This document shows, piece by piece, positions 18,077-27,107 of a DNA stretch of 64,000 nucleotides. The stretch's first letter is position 1. The number at the start of each line of letters is the position of its first letter. This DNA is from Phaeobacter sp. A36a-5a (GTDB lineage: Bacteria > Pseudomonadota > Alphaproteobacteria > Rhodobacterales > Rhodobacteraceae), in the NCBI RefSeq assembly GCF_037911135.1, contig NZ_JBBLYU010000001.1, forward strand, positions 248,001 to 312,000, in the 5' to 3' direction. The notes beneath the pieces are model-generated. The model saw nothing but the letters and a program-made list of their open reading frames with translations. It was not told the DNA's origin and searched no databases. The translations under genes and the position numbers were made by a program.

Positions 18077-19240
18077 CTACAGAGATTTGGCAAGGGCCCG
18101 CAGTATTCTGACGTTTTCATCAGCGACACCGGGATCACGGAACCGCCGATCAGCGCTGGTTACCACAATCACCACCTCGCGGGCCTGATTGATATAGATA
18201 TACTGCCCGTAGACCCCTCTGGCCAGAAATTCGCCCGGTACGGCATTCTTGGGGATCCACCATTGAAACCCATACCCGATACGACCGGCCTTTGTCGGCG
18301 CCGATGGCCGGGTGGAGGCGGTGATCCAGGCCTGCGGAACCACCTGGATGCCGTTGTAGTGGCCGTTCAGGGCAATCATCTGACCAAAGCGTGCATAGTC
18401 TCGCGTGGTCTGGTTGATCCCTCCCAGCACAAAGGCAACGCCCTCGCCATCCGTCAGATAATAGCCCGCCTGTTCCAGGCCGAGATGCCGCAGTATTTTC
18501 TCTGACAGAAGGTCCGGGACGGTGCGGCCCGTTGCCCCGCGGATGACCATTCCCAGCACATGGGTGTCGATGGAGACATACTGCCAGGCCTCGCCCGGGG
18601 CTCCGATTGTTTCGGTCAGGCCGGCGGCGAACTCATCCAGCGTGCCGCCAAGCGCCAGCGTGCGCCCCATACGGTTGATGTCGGAGTTATAGTCCAGATA
18701 ATCCTCGTTGAACTTAACTCCGCTGGCCATATTCAACACATTGCGGATGCTGGCCCGCTCATAGGCACTGCCCTTCAGCTCGGGCGCATACTCGATGACA
18801 AGATCATCGAGCGAGCGGATCTTATCCTCCTGCAACAGAATGCCCAGCAGCGCCGAGAGGTAGCTCTTGGCCATCGACCAGGAAATCCGCAGATCACCCG
18901 GTTCGGTCCCCTGATAATAGCTTTCGTGACGAAGCTGACCGCCCTTCAGTACCAAGAGAGACGTAACCGTCCGCTCATTGATCCAGTCTTGGGCGCCGGC
19001 TGGCAGTGTCATTTCGACGCCGCGCGGTAGGGGGCTGACCGCAGTGTCGCCACGATCAAGGGGGACCGTCAGGAATGCCGCCTCCATATTTGAGAAATTA
19101 GAAACAATACGATCTGCATCAAACAGCCTGTTCACGGCCATCAGACGGCTCAGCGACTCTCGCTGCCAATAGGCAAGGGCGGTCGCGCAGATCAGTAAGG
19201 TTATCAGAAAATAGGAAAATAGCTCTAAATATCGACGCAT
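18077..19240 (-). CDS. Membrane-anchored serine hydrolase (beta-lactamase class C/EstB fold)
   Basis: A 387-residue protein with an uncleaved N-terminal membrane helix (LFSYFLITLLICATALAYW) and a periplasmic serine-hydrolase domain. The SxxK nucleophile motif is in ISWSMAKSYLSALLG; DYLDYNSDINRMG is a candidate YxN element, and GYGFQWWIPKN lies in the C-terminal part. Families with this fold include esterases, D-aminopeptidases and penicillin-binding-like proteins, and the substrate cannot be read from the sequence. ATG 19240 follows a strong GAGGAGG site. It is the first gene of a two-gene unit with DUF2237. Confidence 0.85.
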   Translation of the reverse strand: MRRYLELFSYFLITLLICATALAYWQRESLSRLMAVNRLFDADRIVSNFSNMEAAFLTVPLDRGDTAVSPLPRGVEMTLPAGAQDWINERTVTSLLVLKGGQLRHESYYQGTEPGDLRISWSMAKSYLSALLGILLQEDKIRSLDDLVIEYAPELKGSAYERASIRNVLNMASGVKFNEDYLDYNSDINRMGRTLALGGTLDEFAAGLTETIGAPGEAWQYVSIDTHVLGMVIRGATGRTVPDLLSEKILRHLGLEQAGYYLTDGEGVAFVLGGINQTTRDYARFGQMIALNGHYNGIQVVPQAWITASTRPSAPTKAGRIGYGFQWWIPKNAVPGEFLARGVYGQYIYINQAREVVIVVTSADRRFRDPGVADENVRILRALAKSL

Positions 19241-19317
19241 AAAAATCCTCCTCGGGCGCGGCTGAGCCTAGCCAGCCGGAGCCTGCCCGCGCAAACAGGA
19301 CGCAACGGAAACTTTAA

Positions 19318-20070
19318 TTACTTGAACTTGTTCAGCAGCCGCTCCATGGCGGATGGCTGGGGTTGATTGCCGGTGTCAGTTCTATCGGCTTGTGAAGGCT
19401 GGGAGGGCTGCGACTTGGCCGTGTCTCCGGATTTTGCCGCTTTTTCCGAAGGTACGGCAGCTTTCTGCCCCTTTGGCGCCGACCCGGCGCTCGAGCTGCG
19501 CGGTGGAGCCACGCGCAGGGCAACGGCATTCATGAATTTTCCGCCATCTCCCGCCGCCAAATGGGCGGCGCCGTCGGAGATACCGCGCATTAGATCATCG
19601 AGCCAGACCTCATCTGCCTTCGCGAAATCGCGTAGCACATATCCTGCAACGGCGTCCTTGTGACCCGGGTGACCGATACCGAGCCGCACGCGACCGTAAT
19701 CTGCACCGATATGAGAATGGATCGAGCGCAGCCCATTATGGCCTGCATGGCCGCCACCCTGTTTCACCCGCGCCTTCCCCGGTGCAAGGTCCAGCTCATC
19801 GTGCAGGACAATCACATCGACGGGGGCGAGTTTATAGAACCGCATAGCTTCGCCGACGGACTGACCGGACAGGTTCATAAAGGTCTGCGGTTTCAGCAGC
19901 AGGACTTTGGTTCCGCCAAGCACACCTTCACTGATCTGGGCCTGGAACTTTGATTTCCAAGGCGAAAACCCGTGGTCGCTAGCAATCTGATCCAGCGCCA
20001 TAAAGCCGATATTGTGCCGGTTGCCTGCATATTTCGCGCCGGGGTTTCCGAGGCCAACAAAAAGTTTCAT
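19318..20070 (-). CDS. pth: Peptidyl-tRNA hydrolase with C-terminal extension
   Basis: Releases tRNA from stalled peptidyl-tRNA. The catalytic domain is typical: MKLFVGLGNPGAKYAGNRHN with the catalytic histidine, KPQTFMNLSGQSV, DELDLAPGKARVKQGGGHAG and GRVRLGIGHPG. The canonical protein is about 190 residues; this one is 250. The extra 60 residues are rich in Ser, Pro, Gln, Ala and Lys and end in a short helix-like MERLLNKFK. ATG 20070 is preferred to the in-frame TTG 20076. It lies downstream of rplY, a conserved pairing, with a terminator hairpin between them. Confidence 0.95.
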   Translation of the reverse strand: MKLFVGLGNPGAKYAGNRHNIGFMALDQIASDHGFSPWKSKFQAQISEGVLGGTKVLLLKPQTFMNLSGQSVGEAMRFYKLAPVDVIVLHDELDLAPGKARVKQGGGHAGHNGLRSIHSHIGADYGRVRLGIGHPGHKDAVAGYVLRDFAKADEVWLDDLMRGISDGAAHLAAGDGGKFMNAVALRVAPPRSSSAGSAPKGQKAAVPSEKAAKSGDTAKSQPSQPSQADRTDTGNQPQPSAMERLLNKFK

Positions 20071-20210
20071 GGACAATTCTACGATGTGTTTGGTGTGGGG
20101 CTCTATCTCATCAGGCTACATGGCGCGTTTGCGAAAAAAAATCCAGCCCCTGACGCGATTCGACATCCGTTTGAAAGGTGGCGACCTGCCAAGACTGCCG
20201 CCCATATCTA

Positions 20211-20243
20211 CAAAAAAAAGCGAGGCCAAAGATGGCCTCGCTT
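20211..20243 (-). terminator. Terminator of rplY
   Basis: A perfect 10-bp stem, AAGCGAGGCC / GGCCTCGCTT, with a six-base loop is followed on the minus strand by a run of eight or more T. It separates rplY from pth, which therefore needs read-through or its own promoter within 20071-20210. Confidence 0.93.
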
Positions 20244-20270
20244 CATCGTTCCGGACATTTCGGTCGGAGC

Positions 20271-20900
20271 TTATTCTTCTGCGGCCACTTCGGCTTCGTC
20301 TTCAGACGCTTCGTTGTCAGCGGACTTCAGGCCCGACGGAGCGGAGATGTTGGCTACAACGAAATCGCGGTCGATGGTCGGCTTTGCGCCTTCCGGCAGT
20401 TTGATTGAGGAGATGGTGACGGTGTCGCCAACATTCAGACCGTCAAGATCAACAACCAGCTTCTCGGGGATGTCGCCAGCGGTCACAACCAGCTCAACCT
20501 CGGGACGGACGGCGGTCAGAACGCCGCCACGCTTGATGCCGGGGGCTTTGTCTTCGTTGATGAACTCTACGGGAACGAAGAGATTCACCTTCGAGGTGCG
20601 ACGCAGACGCATCAGGTCGAAGTGTGTCGGCAGGTCCTTGACAACGTCACGCTGAACGTCGCGGCAGATCACGCGCACGTCTTCCTGGCCTTCCACTTTC
20701 AGGTTCCACAGGGTGGACTTGAAGCGGCCGGCTTTCAGTTTTTTCAGCAGTTCGTTGAAGGGGATCTGGATCGACATCGGTTCGGCATCGCCACCGAAAA
20801 CAACACCAGGAACCATGCCAGCACGACGTGCTGCACGAGCGGCGCCCTTGCCCGACCCCGTACGTTCTTGGCAAACAAGATCAGGAATCTGACCAGCCAT
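20271..20900 (-). CDS. rplY: 50S ribosomal protein L25/general stress protein Ctc
   Basis: 5S rRNA-binding ribosomal protein of the long Ctc type. The 209 residues comprise the L25 domain ([20 protein letters not shown] near the start, then VIYxx-type strands) and a C-terminal TL5/Ctc beta domain ([38 protein letters not shown]). The acidic tail ends [12 protein letters not shown] 20900 ([11 protein letters not shown]) is preferred over the upstream open frame. It precedes pth, as in many bacteria. Confidence 0.95.
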   Translation of the reverse strand: MAGQIPDLVCQERTGSGKGAARAARRAGMVPGVVFGGDAEPMSIQIPFNELLKKLKAGRFKSTLWNLKVEGQEDVRVICRDVQRDVVKDLPTHFDLMRLRRTSKVNLFVPVEFINEDKAPGIKRGGVLTAVRPEVELVVTAGDIPEKLVVDLDGLNVGDTVTISSIKLPEGAKPTIDRDFVVANISAPSGLKSADNEASEDEAEVAAEE

Positions 20901-21002
20901 GATAATTCTCCAATTTGATAATGGGGGTGCCTCCAAGGCTGTCACCCCGCGTGAAGCCGTGCGCATAGACCGGATTGGCTGATATTGCAAGTCGCAAACC
21001 GG

Positions 21003-21027
21003 AAATACGGCTGTCGCCGCGCCGTAT
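21003..21027 (-). terminator. Possible terminator of lldD
   Basis: On the minus strand ATACGGC and GCCGTAT form a 7-bp stem directly after the lldD stop, followed only by TTTCC, so the tail is weak. Confidence 0.5.
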
Positions 21028-21028
21028 G

Positions 21029-22192
21029 TTACTGCCAGCGCCCGCCGAAATCTTCGGGGATCAGCAGGTTGTGACGACCCAGATTGGCGACAGATTTCTC
21101 ACCGCATAGCGCCATTGTTGTATCCAGCTCCTTGTGCAGCACCTCCAGTGCCCGGGTGACGCCGGCCTGTCCCATAGCGCCGAGCCCGTAAACAAAGGCG
21201 CGCCCGATCATGGTTCCCGTCGCGCCAAGGGCAAGTGCCTTCAGGATATCCTGGCCGGAGCGGATGCCGCTGTCCAAATGAACCTCGATCTGATCGCCTA
21301 CAGCCTCCATGATTGCAGGAAGCATCTGAATGGAGCTCAGTGCGCCATCCAACTGGCGGCCACCATGATTGGAGACCACGATCGCGTCGGCACCAACTTT
21401 TGCTGCCATCCTGGCATCTTCTACATCTAGAATTCCCTTCAGGATGACCTTGCCATCCCAAAGCTCGATCAGCTTGGCAATCTTCCCCCAGTCGAGCGAG
21501 GGGTCGAACTGTTCCGCTGTCCAGGCACCCAGTGACGAGGCGTCCGAAATCCCGTCCACATGGCCGACGATATTGCCGAAGTTACGCCGCTTGGCGCCCA
21601 GCATCTGCAGGCCCCAGGTCCATTTGGTCATCAGGTTGGCGATGGTCTTTGGGGTCAGCTTCGGCGGTGCGGAAAGGCCGTTTTTCAGATCCTTGTGCCG
21701 CTGGCCAAGAATTTGGAGGTCCAACGTGATTACCAGTGCGGAGCATTTGGCGTCTTTTGCACGCCGGATCAGACGACGGACATAATCCTCGTCCTTCATC
21801 GTATAAAGCTGAAACCAAAAGGGTTTTGTCGTAGCCTCGGCCACGTCCTCGATCGAGTTGATGGACATTGTCGACAGCGTGAACGGCACGCCGAAAGCCT
21901 CGGCGGCGCGGGCTGCTTTTATCTCGCCATCGGCATGTTGCATACCGGTCAGACCAACCGGCGCGAGGGCAACAGGCATCGACACTTCCTGCCCGATCAT
22001 CCGGCTTGCGGTGCTGCGGCCAGCCATATCGACCGCCACCCGTTGGCGCAGTCGAATCTTTTCAAAATCGCTGGTGTTGTCGCGAAAGGTCTGCTCGGTC
22101 CAGCTGCCACTTTCTGCATAATCATAGAACATGCGCGGGACACGCCGTTCATAGATGCGTTTCAGATCGTCGATATTGGTAATGACTGGCAC
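21029..22192 (-). CDS. lldD: FMN-dependent alpha-hydroxy-acid (L-lactate) dehydrogenase
   Basis: Flavoprotein that oxidises L-lactate or a related 2-hydroxy acid, likely passing electrons to quinone. FMN-family motifs are [42 protein letters not shown] and the active-site [13 protein letters not shown] with catalytic histidine, plus [15 protein letters not shown] and [13 protein letters not shown]. The frame is open upstream, but GTG 22192 has AAGGGCGAGGA just before it and gives 387 residues, the family length. A perfect palindrome 21 bp upstream of the start is a probable operator. The exact substrate is not proven. Confidence 0.88.
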   Translation of the reverse strand: MPVITNIDDLKRIYERRVPRMFYDYAESGSWTEQTFRDNTSDFEKIRLRQRVAVDMAGRSTASRMIGQEVSMPVALAPVGLTGMQHADGEIKAARAAEAFGVPFTLSTMSINSIEDVAEATTKPFWFQLYTMKDEDYVRRLIRRAKDAKCSALVITLDLQILGQRHKDLKNGLSAPPKLTPKTIANLMTKWTWGLQMLGAKRRNFGNIVGHVDGISDASSLGAWTAEQFDPSLDWGKIAKLIELWDGKVILKGILDVEDARMAAKVGADAIVVSNHGGRQLDGALSSIQMLPAIMEAVGDQIEVHLDSGIRSGQDILKALALGATGTMIGRAFVYGLGAMGQAGVTRALEVLHKELDTTMALCGEKSVANLGRHNLLIPEDFGGRWQ

Positions 22193-22212
22193 GGTGTCAT
22201 CCTCGCCCTTGC

Positions 22213-22233
22213 TTGGTAATAATTTATTACCAA
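22213..22233. promoter_or_regulatory. Perfect 21-bp palindrome upstream of lldD
   Basis: Arms TTGGTAATAA (22213-22222) and TTATTACCAA (22224-22233) flank a single central T. The TTGGT...ACCAA ends resemble operators of FadR/PdhR/LldR-type GntR regulators. No such regulator gene is adjacent, so it would act in trans. Confidence 0.7.
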
Positions 22234-22283
22234 TCCATCGGGTGAGATGCAATGCAGGATGCTCGCGCGCGGATGTGACCGGC

Positions 22284-22311
22284 AAAAAAGCCGCACCCGA
22301 TGGGATGCGGC
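22284..22311 (-). terminator. Terminator of trpA
   Basis: On the minus strand GCCGCATCCC-ATC-GGGTGCGGC forms a stem directly followed by six T. It lies 35 nt past the trpA stop. Confidence 0.9.
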
Positions 22312-22345
22312 CTGATGATTGTTGGCGGCGATCAGCTGATTGCGA

Positions 22346-23137
22346 TCAGGCAGCGTGTGCCCCGTCAGAGAGAGACTTTACGAAACTGAGGACCTCGGCG
22401 ACGGATTTGCCTGCGCCAATCTGGCCGACAATGGCAGAGCCGACCACCGCGCCATCGGCGACGGAGGCGATGGCCTTTGATTTTTCAGGCGTATTGATGC
22501 CAAAGCCGACGATAACAGGCAGATCGGTATTGGCTTTGATCCGCGCCACTTCCGGTCCGACATTGGTCGCTTCGGCTTCGGCTGCACCTGTGATCCCGGT
22601 GATCGAGACGTAATAGACGAAACCGGAGGTGTTTTGCAGGACGCGGGGCAGGCGCTTGTCGTCGGTGGTAGGAGTGGCCAGTCGAATGAAATTCAGCCCT
22701 GCCTCCTGCGCGGGGAGGCACAATTCGCTGTCTTCTTCCGGCGGCAGGTCAACCACGATCAACCCGTCGATGCCAGCTGCCTTGGCGTCTTTGAGGAACT
22801 TATCAACGCCCCGGCTATAGATAGGATTGTAGTATCCCATCATCACGATGGGTGTGGTGTCGTCTTCGGCGCGGAACGCACGCGCCAGCTCAAGTGTGCG
22901 CTCAAGGGTCATACCGGCTTCCAGCGCGCGCTGTCCGGCCAGCTGAATGGTCGGGCCATCGGCCATCGGATCGGTAAAGGGTAGGCCCAGTTCGATCACA
23001 TCGACGCCCGCCGCGGGCAGCCCCTTTACCAGTTCAAGCGAGGTGTCGAAGTCAGGGTCACCCGCCATGACATAGGCGACAAAGGCCTTTTTGCTGGCAG
23101 CTTTCAGTTCGGCGAATTTGGCATCAATGCGGGTCAT
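22346..23137 (-). CDS. trpA: Tryptophan synthase alpha chain
   Basis: Cleaves indole-3-glycerol phosphate to indole for TrpB. Family motifs are [37 protein letters not shown] with catalytic glutamate, [11 protein letters not shown] and a C-terminal [13 protein letters not shown] with [13 protein letters not shown] 23137 gives 263 residues; the frame is open upstream to 23215. It is a monocistronic unit bounded by its own terminator and separated from trpFB by about 5 kb and opposite orientation. Confidence 0.97.
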   Translation of the reverse strand: MTRIDAKFAELKAASKKAFVAYVMAGDPDFDTSLELVKGLPAAGVDVIELGLPFTDPMADGPTIQLAGQRALEAGMTLERTLELARAFRAEDDTTPIVMMGYYNPIYSRGVDKFLKDAKAAGIDGLIVVDLPPEEDSELCLPAQEAGLNFIRLATPTTDDKRLPRVLQNTSGFVYYVSITGITGAAEAEATNVGPEVARIKANTDLPVIVGFGINTPEKSKAIASVADGAVVGSAIVGQIGAGKSVAEVLSFVKSLSDGAHAA

Positions 23138-23245
23138 GATCGGGCCTTTTGAATGTGTCCGCTTCGGTGTGCCGAATGTTGCGGCGGAAATCAATCCCGC
23201 TCGCCTTATTGCCACGCTGCTCCTCCGCCAGGCGGGCGCCTGCCT

Positions 23246-23758
23246 CTAGCCCTTGAAGGGGACGTGCCAGCGTAGCAGAAGCGAATTTACCCCGGGGTTG
23301 ATATCGGCTGTGGATGCGTTTGATTTATGGGTCAGCGCCAGCGACAGAGATTTGCCATTTGCGAATTCCTTGCCAAGGGCGATTGCGCTGCGAATTTCAA
23401 ATGTTGAGCCCAGATCGTTGAGCCGGACACTCTCGGCGTAGGCACCGGGCATTACGCTGGTTTCAATGAACCAGCCGCGCTGGAGATGCCACGTGCCGAC
23501 CGCACCTGCGCCGATGAACAGATCGCCAGTGGTTTGCAAATCAAGTGCGGCACCAAAGGCTGCGTCGAAGTTGCCACGCTGCCAGAACGCATCATGCTGG
23601 TACTCCACCGAGATCAATGCGCTATCCTCTGCCCCTTCACGGGAAAAGCTTGAATATCCTGCACCAAAGATCCAGTCGGCGGCAGCCGAAGGGAGGGCGC
23701 TGGCAAGCGTCAGGGCGCAGGCGAGGGGCGTCGCGGTAACGAAGGTGCGTAATGTCAT
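23246..23758 (-). CDS. PagL-like lipid A 3-O-deacylase (acyloxyacyl hydrolase family)
   Basis: A 170-residue exported protein: signal peptide ending ALPSAAA, then alternating strands expected of an eight-strand outer-membrane barrel. The diagnostic catalytic segment SLALTHKSNASTADINPGVN contains the His-x-Ser-Asn of PagL-type lipid A 3-O-deacylases, followed by LLLRWHVPFKG at the C-terminal end with aromatic/hydrophobic residues. Removal of a 3-O acyl chain alters LPS immunogenicity and membrane properties. ATG 23758 is preferred over the in-frame TTG 23764. It stands alone between trpA and ychF. Confidence 0.85.
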   Translation of the reverse strand: MTLRTFVTATPLACALTLASALPSAAADWIFGAGYSSFSREGAEDSALISVEYQHDAFWQRGNFDAAFGAALDLQTTGDLFIGAGAVGTWHLQRGWFIETSVMPGAYAESVRLNDLGSTFEIRSAIALGKEFANGKSLSLALTHKSNASTADINPGVNSLLLRWHVPFKG

Positions 23759-24055
23759 TGTCAATAGTCTCGTTTTGGTCAGCCTAGCTGAAATGAGCCG
23801 TTAAATCATAAGAATGTCTACCTTCTGGCGGGGCAAAGGGATCACATTCCGATCAAAGGAACGCGAGTGTCGCCAATTGGTTGCACCTTGTTTTGAAATT
23901 TTCCTTGCTCAGAACCTCCGCATCGGGACTAGGTCTTCACTGCTCTTTGCACCAGCCTCGACCGGGGCGCTTGGCGGAGGGGGCGGGAGATGCGCGCTTG
24001 CGTCACTTCGAAATGCTGCCTAGAAGCACCTCCCAAGTGGCATCAGGAGGCCGAA

Positions 24056-25153
24056 ATGGGCTTTAAAATGGGAATCGTGGGTCTGCCGAACGTCGGCAAG
24101 TCGACTCTGTTCAACGCATTGACGAAAACCGCATCGGCGCAGGCGGCGAACTTTCCGTTTTGCACGATCGAACCGAATGTCGGTGAAGTCGGCGTGCCCG
24201 ATGCCCGGCTGGACAAGCTGGCGGCCATTGCGGGCTCTAAACAGATCATCCCGACGCGGATGACATTTGTTGATATCGCAGGCCTGGTCAAAGGCGCTTC
24301 GCAGGGCGAGGGTCTGGGCAACCAGTTTCTCGCCAACATCCGCGAAACCGATGCCATCGCCCATGTCCTGCGCTGCTTTGAAGATGGCGATGTGACCCAT
24401 GTTGAAGGGCGCGTTGACCCGGTTGCCGATGCCGAGGTGATCGAGACTGAACTGATGCTGGCCGACCTAGAAAGCATTGAAAAACGCCGCGCCAATCTGG
24501 TGCGTAAGCTGAAGGGCAACGACAAGGAAGCTCAGCAGCAGGACCGCCTTCTGGCGGCGGCACAGGCGATGTTGGAAGATGGCCAACCCGCGCGCCTGGT
24601 CGAGGTCGATGCAGAGGATGCCAAGGCCTGGAAAATGCTGCAACTGCTGACAACCAAGCCAGTGCTTTATGTCTGCAACGTCGGCGAGTCGGAATCGGTC
24701 GAGGGCAACGAGCATTCGGCCAAAGTGGCGGGCATGGCAGCGGCTCAGGGCAACAGCCATGTAATCATCTCCGCCCAGATCGAAGAAGAAATCAGCCAGC
24801 TGGAGCCGGAGGAAGCAGAGATGTTCCTCTCCGAAATGGGACTTGCCGAGGCTGGTCTCGACCGGCTGATCCGTGCAGGCTACCAGCTGTTGCACCTGGA
24901 GACCTATTTCACCGTCGGCCCCAAGGAAGCACGTGCCTGGACCATCCGGTCCGGTACTGCGGCACCACAGGCGGCGGGCGTCATCCACGGCGATTTCGAG
25001 AAAGGTTTCATCCGCGCTGAAACCATCGCCTATGACGATTTCATCGCCCATAACGGCGAACAGGGTGCCAAGGAAGCGGGCAAGATGCGCGCCGAGGGCA
25101 AAAGCTACATCGTCAAGGATGGCGATGTGCTGCACTTCCTGTTCAACACCTGA
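24056..25153 (+). CDS. ychF: Redox-regulated ribosome-associated ATPase YchF
   Basis: Obg-family P-loop ATPase (OLA1/YchF). [18 protein letters not shown] is the P-loop, [20 protein letters not shown] switch II, and YVCNVGESE the NxxE variant of G4 that gives ATP rather than GTP preference. A TGS-type domain ends the 365-residue protein ([32 protein letters not shown]). ATG 24056 follows CAGGAGGCC. A strong terminator follows at 25182. The 297-nt gap upstream holds the promoter and no other visible gene. Confidence 0.97.
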   Translation: MGFKMGIVGLPNVGKSTLFNALTKTASAQAANFPFCTIEPNVGEVGVPDARLDKLAAIAGSKQIIPTRMTFVDIAGLVKGASQGEGLGNQFLANIRETDAIAHVLRCFEDGDVTHVEGRVDPVADAEVIETELMLADLESIEKRRANLVRKLKGNDKEAQQQDRLLAAAQAMLEDGQPARLVEVDAEDAKAWKMLQLLTTKPVLYVCNVGESESVEGNEHSAKVAGMAAAQGNSHVIISAQIEEEISQLEPEEAEMFLSEMGLAEAGLDRLIRAGYQLLHLETYFTVGPKEARAWTIRSGTAAPQAAGVIHGDFEKGFIRAETIAYDDFIAHNGEQGAKEAGKMRAEGKSYIVKDGDVLHFLFNT

Positions 25154-25181
25154 TCTTTCTGCTCTCCGCGACAATATTGGT

Positions 25182-25212
25182 GCCCGTCTTCCAGTGAAGG
25201 CGGGCATTTTCT
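25182..25212 (+). terminator. Terminator of ychF
   Basis: GCCCGTCTTC (25182-25191) pairs with GAAGGCGGGC (25196-25205) around CAGT, then ATTTTCTT. Confidence 0.9.
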
Positions 25213-25307
25213 TGATACAGCTGTTGTCTATTCCTGAAAGTGGCAGGCTTGAGTTGCCGCTAACGGAAATGCTAAACCCGCACGATTAATTAGTCGGAAG
25301 GATAAAA

Positions 25308-26228
25308 ATGACAAAGCTGATCATCGACACGGATCCCGGTATCGACGATGCCATGGCGATTTTCTATGCGGCCGCGGCCCCGGATATCGAGCTACTCGGG
25401 CTGACGACAATCTTTGGCAATGTGACCACCAAAACGGCCACCCGTAACGCGTTGCGTTTGCTGGAAGCTGCGGGTCTGGACCTGCCTGTCGCCCACGGCG
25501 CCGAGACCCCGCTGGTGCTGCCGCCGTTTACGCCCTCTGCCCATGTGCATGGCGCCGAAGGGTTTGGCGACATTCCGGCCAAGACGCCGAAAGGGCAAGC
25601 TCTGGAGGAGGATGCAGCTGACTTCCTGATCCGCATGGCGCGTGAGCACAAGGGTGAGCTGGTGATCTGTCCGATTGGTCCGCTGACCAATATCGCCCAT
25701 GCGATTCAGCGCGACGCCGAGTTTGCAAAAAATGTGAAACGGATCGTGATCATGGGTGGCTCGCTGGAAGAGGGCGGCAATATCACCCCCCACGCCGAAG
25801 CCAACATCTATCACGACCCCCACGCGGCCGACGTCGTCTTCGGTTCCGGCGCGCAGGTTGAGATGGTCGGTCTGGATGTCACGCATCGCATTCTGTGCAC
25901 CGCCGAGGATTTCTCCGCCATTGCCGCGCAATCCCCGGAGCTGGGTGGGATGTTGCAGGAAATGTCAGTCTTCTACCTGCATTTCTATGAAACCGTCGGC
26001 AAGTTTGACGGCTGCTCGCTTCATGATCCGGCCGCAGTCATTGCCTGCACGCATCCTGAGTTGTTCACGGCGCGCTCGGTTGCAATGGAGGTGTCCTGCG
26101 ACGGTGAAACGTCAGGCGAAACCCGCCTCGCCACAGACAGCGACCGCAAGCCGATCGACGTCTACATGGCAGTTGACGCCGATGCGGTGAAAACTCTGTT
26201 CCTGAAGCGGCTTGCCATCCTGCCCTGA
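25308..26228 (+). CDS. Inosine/uridine-preferring nucleoside hydrolase
   Basis: Hydrolyses N-ribosyl bonds of nucleosides to base and ribose. The calcium-binding DTDPGIDDAMAIFYA at the N-terminus is the family signature. ICPIGPLTNIAHAI, VIMGGSLEEGGNITPHAEAN and a C-terminal LHDPAAVIACTHPELF with an active-site histidine region support the call. The 306 residues fit. Substrate range cannot be fixed. GGAAGG lies just before ATG 25308. It is monocistronic, between the ychF terminator and its own hairpin at 26275. Confidence 0.95.
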   Translation: MTKLIIDTDPGIDDAMAIFYAAAAPDIELLGLTTIFGNVTTKTATRNALRLLEAAGLDLPVAHGAETPLVLPPFTPSAHVHGAEGFGDIPAKTPKGQALEEDAADFLIRMAREHKGELVICPIGPLTNIAHAIQRDAEFAKNVKRIVIMGGSLEEGGNITPHAEANIYHDPHAADVVFGSGAQVEMVGLDVTHRILCTAEDFSAIAAQSPELGGMLQEMSVFYLHFYETVGKFDGCSLHDPAAVIACTHPELFTARSVAMEVSCDGETSGETRLATDSDRKPIDVYMAVDADAVKTLFLKRLAILP

Positions 26229-26274
26229 AGCGGTGCGCGACGACGGTTTCCTTCGTCCGAACAGCGTCTCACAT

Positions 26275-26317
26275 CGCCCCGCTGCAGCACGCCTGCGGCG
26301 GGGCGATTGCTGTTTTT
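26275..26317 (+). terminator. Probable terminator of the nucleoside hydrolase gene
   Basis: CGCCCCGC (26275-26282) pairs with GCGGGGCG (26298-26305), with partial pairing inside, and a T run follows at 26312-26317. Confidence 0.75.
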
Positions 26318-26405
26318 GTCCCCCTGGTCAAGGGCTGCAATTTTTTTGCCGAAAACAGCATTTCGCCCTTGTTCTTGGCTTGGTTGCGCTGATAGACGGG
26401 TCAGC

Positions 26406-26495
26406 GGAGACGTGGCCGAGTGGTCGAAGGCGCTCCCCTGCTAAGGGAGTAGGCCCGGAAGGGTCTCGTGGGTTCGAATCCCATCGTCTCCGCCA
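26406..26495 (+). tRNA. tRNA-Ser(GCU)
   Basis: GGAGACG pairs with CGTCTCC as acceptor stem, followed by discriminator G and encoded CCA. The anticodon stem CTCCC/GGGAG encloses loop CTGCTAA with anticodon GCT, reading AGC/AGU. A long class II variable arm (AGGCCCGGAAGGGTCT) and GGTTCGAATCC T-loop are present. Total 90 nt with CCA. Confidence 0.97.
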
Positions 26496-27107
26496 TCTTC
26501 CTCAATATTGTCGTATTCTGTTTCTCTTAATGTTGGGGTGGAATAGGGCGCCCACGATGGATTTCCATCCGGCTGATGAGCCGCACATATTGGGGATCGC
26601 TCTGCCCTGAGGGCCGTGAATGTGGTCCTCTTGACCACCTTCGCTTTCGCGTCGGGCGCCGGTATCGCAGGTGCAGGCCGCGCGAAACGGTCTGGATCAG
26701 CCTGTGTCTTGGATCGAGCGGCGGGCTGCCACTATCTCGCTCAAGGCGCCATGCTCCAAGCGGACAACGTCGGCAATCGCGCCGGAATCCTCTCTGTGTC
26801 CGTGAAGCAATCCGCTTACCGGTCGCGCTCGGCTGTAAGCACATGGCCATGGATGCAAATAGTCGTTCACCGAGGCCTTCGCCAACCGACTTGGCGGCCG
26901 GTCGCCCGATATGGTTTTGCGGCGATAAGCAAGCCGAGTAAATTCATTATGGTCACCGCGCCACGCTGAGATCGGCCTCCGCTCTGCCGCCGTCTATCGG
27001 GCTCTGTCATCTAGAGGTGCTTCAGGCCTATCAAATGACGCGCGTCAACCGCCTGTATTCCCACACAAGTGTCATATTGCGACCGTGCCGATGATACTGC
27101 GGATTCT
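26496..27107. other. 612-bp gap after tRNA-Ser with no recognisable gene
   Basis: Several short frames exist on both strands (for example 26616-26969 plus, 26527-26850 minus), but none gives a recognisable protein, good ribosome site or consistent coding pattern. It could be decayed accessory DNA next to the tRNA. I found no repeat of the tRNA 3' end to the right that would mark an attachment site. Confidence 0.5.

Noticed and set aside
26441-26638. Small minus-strand frame ending in GDDGIRTHETLPGLLP
   Set aside because: This is the well-known false protein produced by reading a serine tRNA gene backwards.
26616-26969. Plus-strand frame with a hydrophobic start after tRNA-Ser
   Set aside because: The signal-like start is not followed by any recognisable domain and there is no convincing ribosome site; not enough to call a gene.
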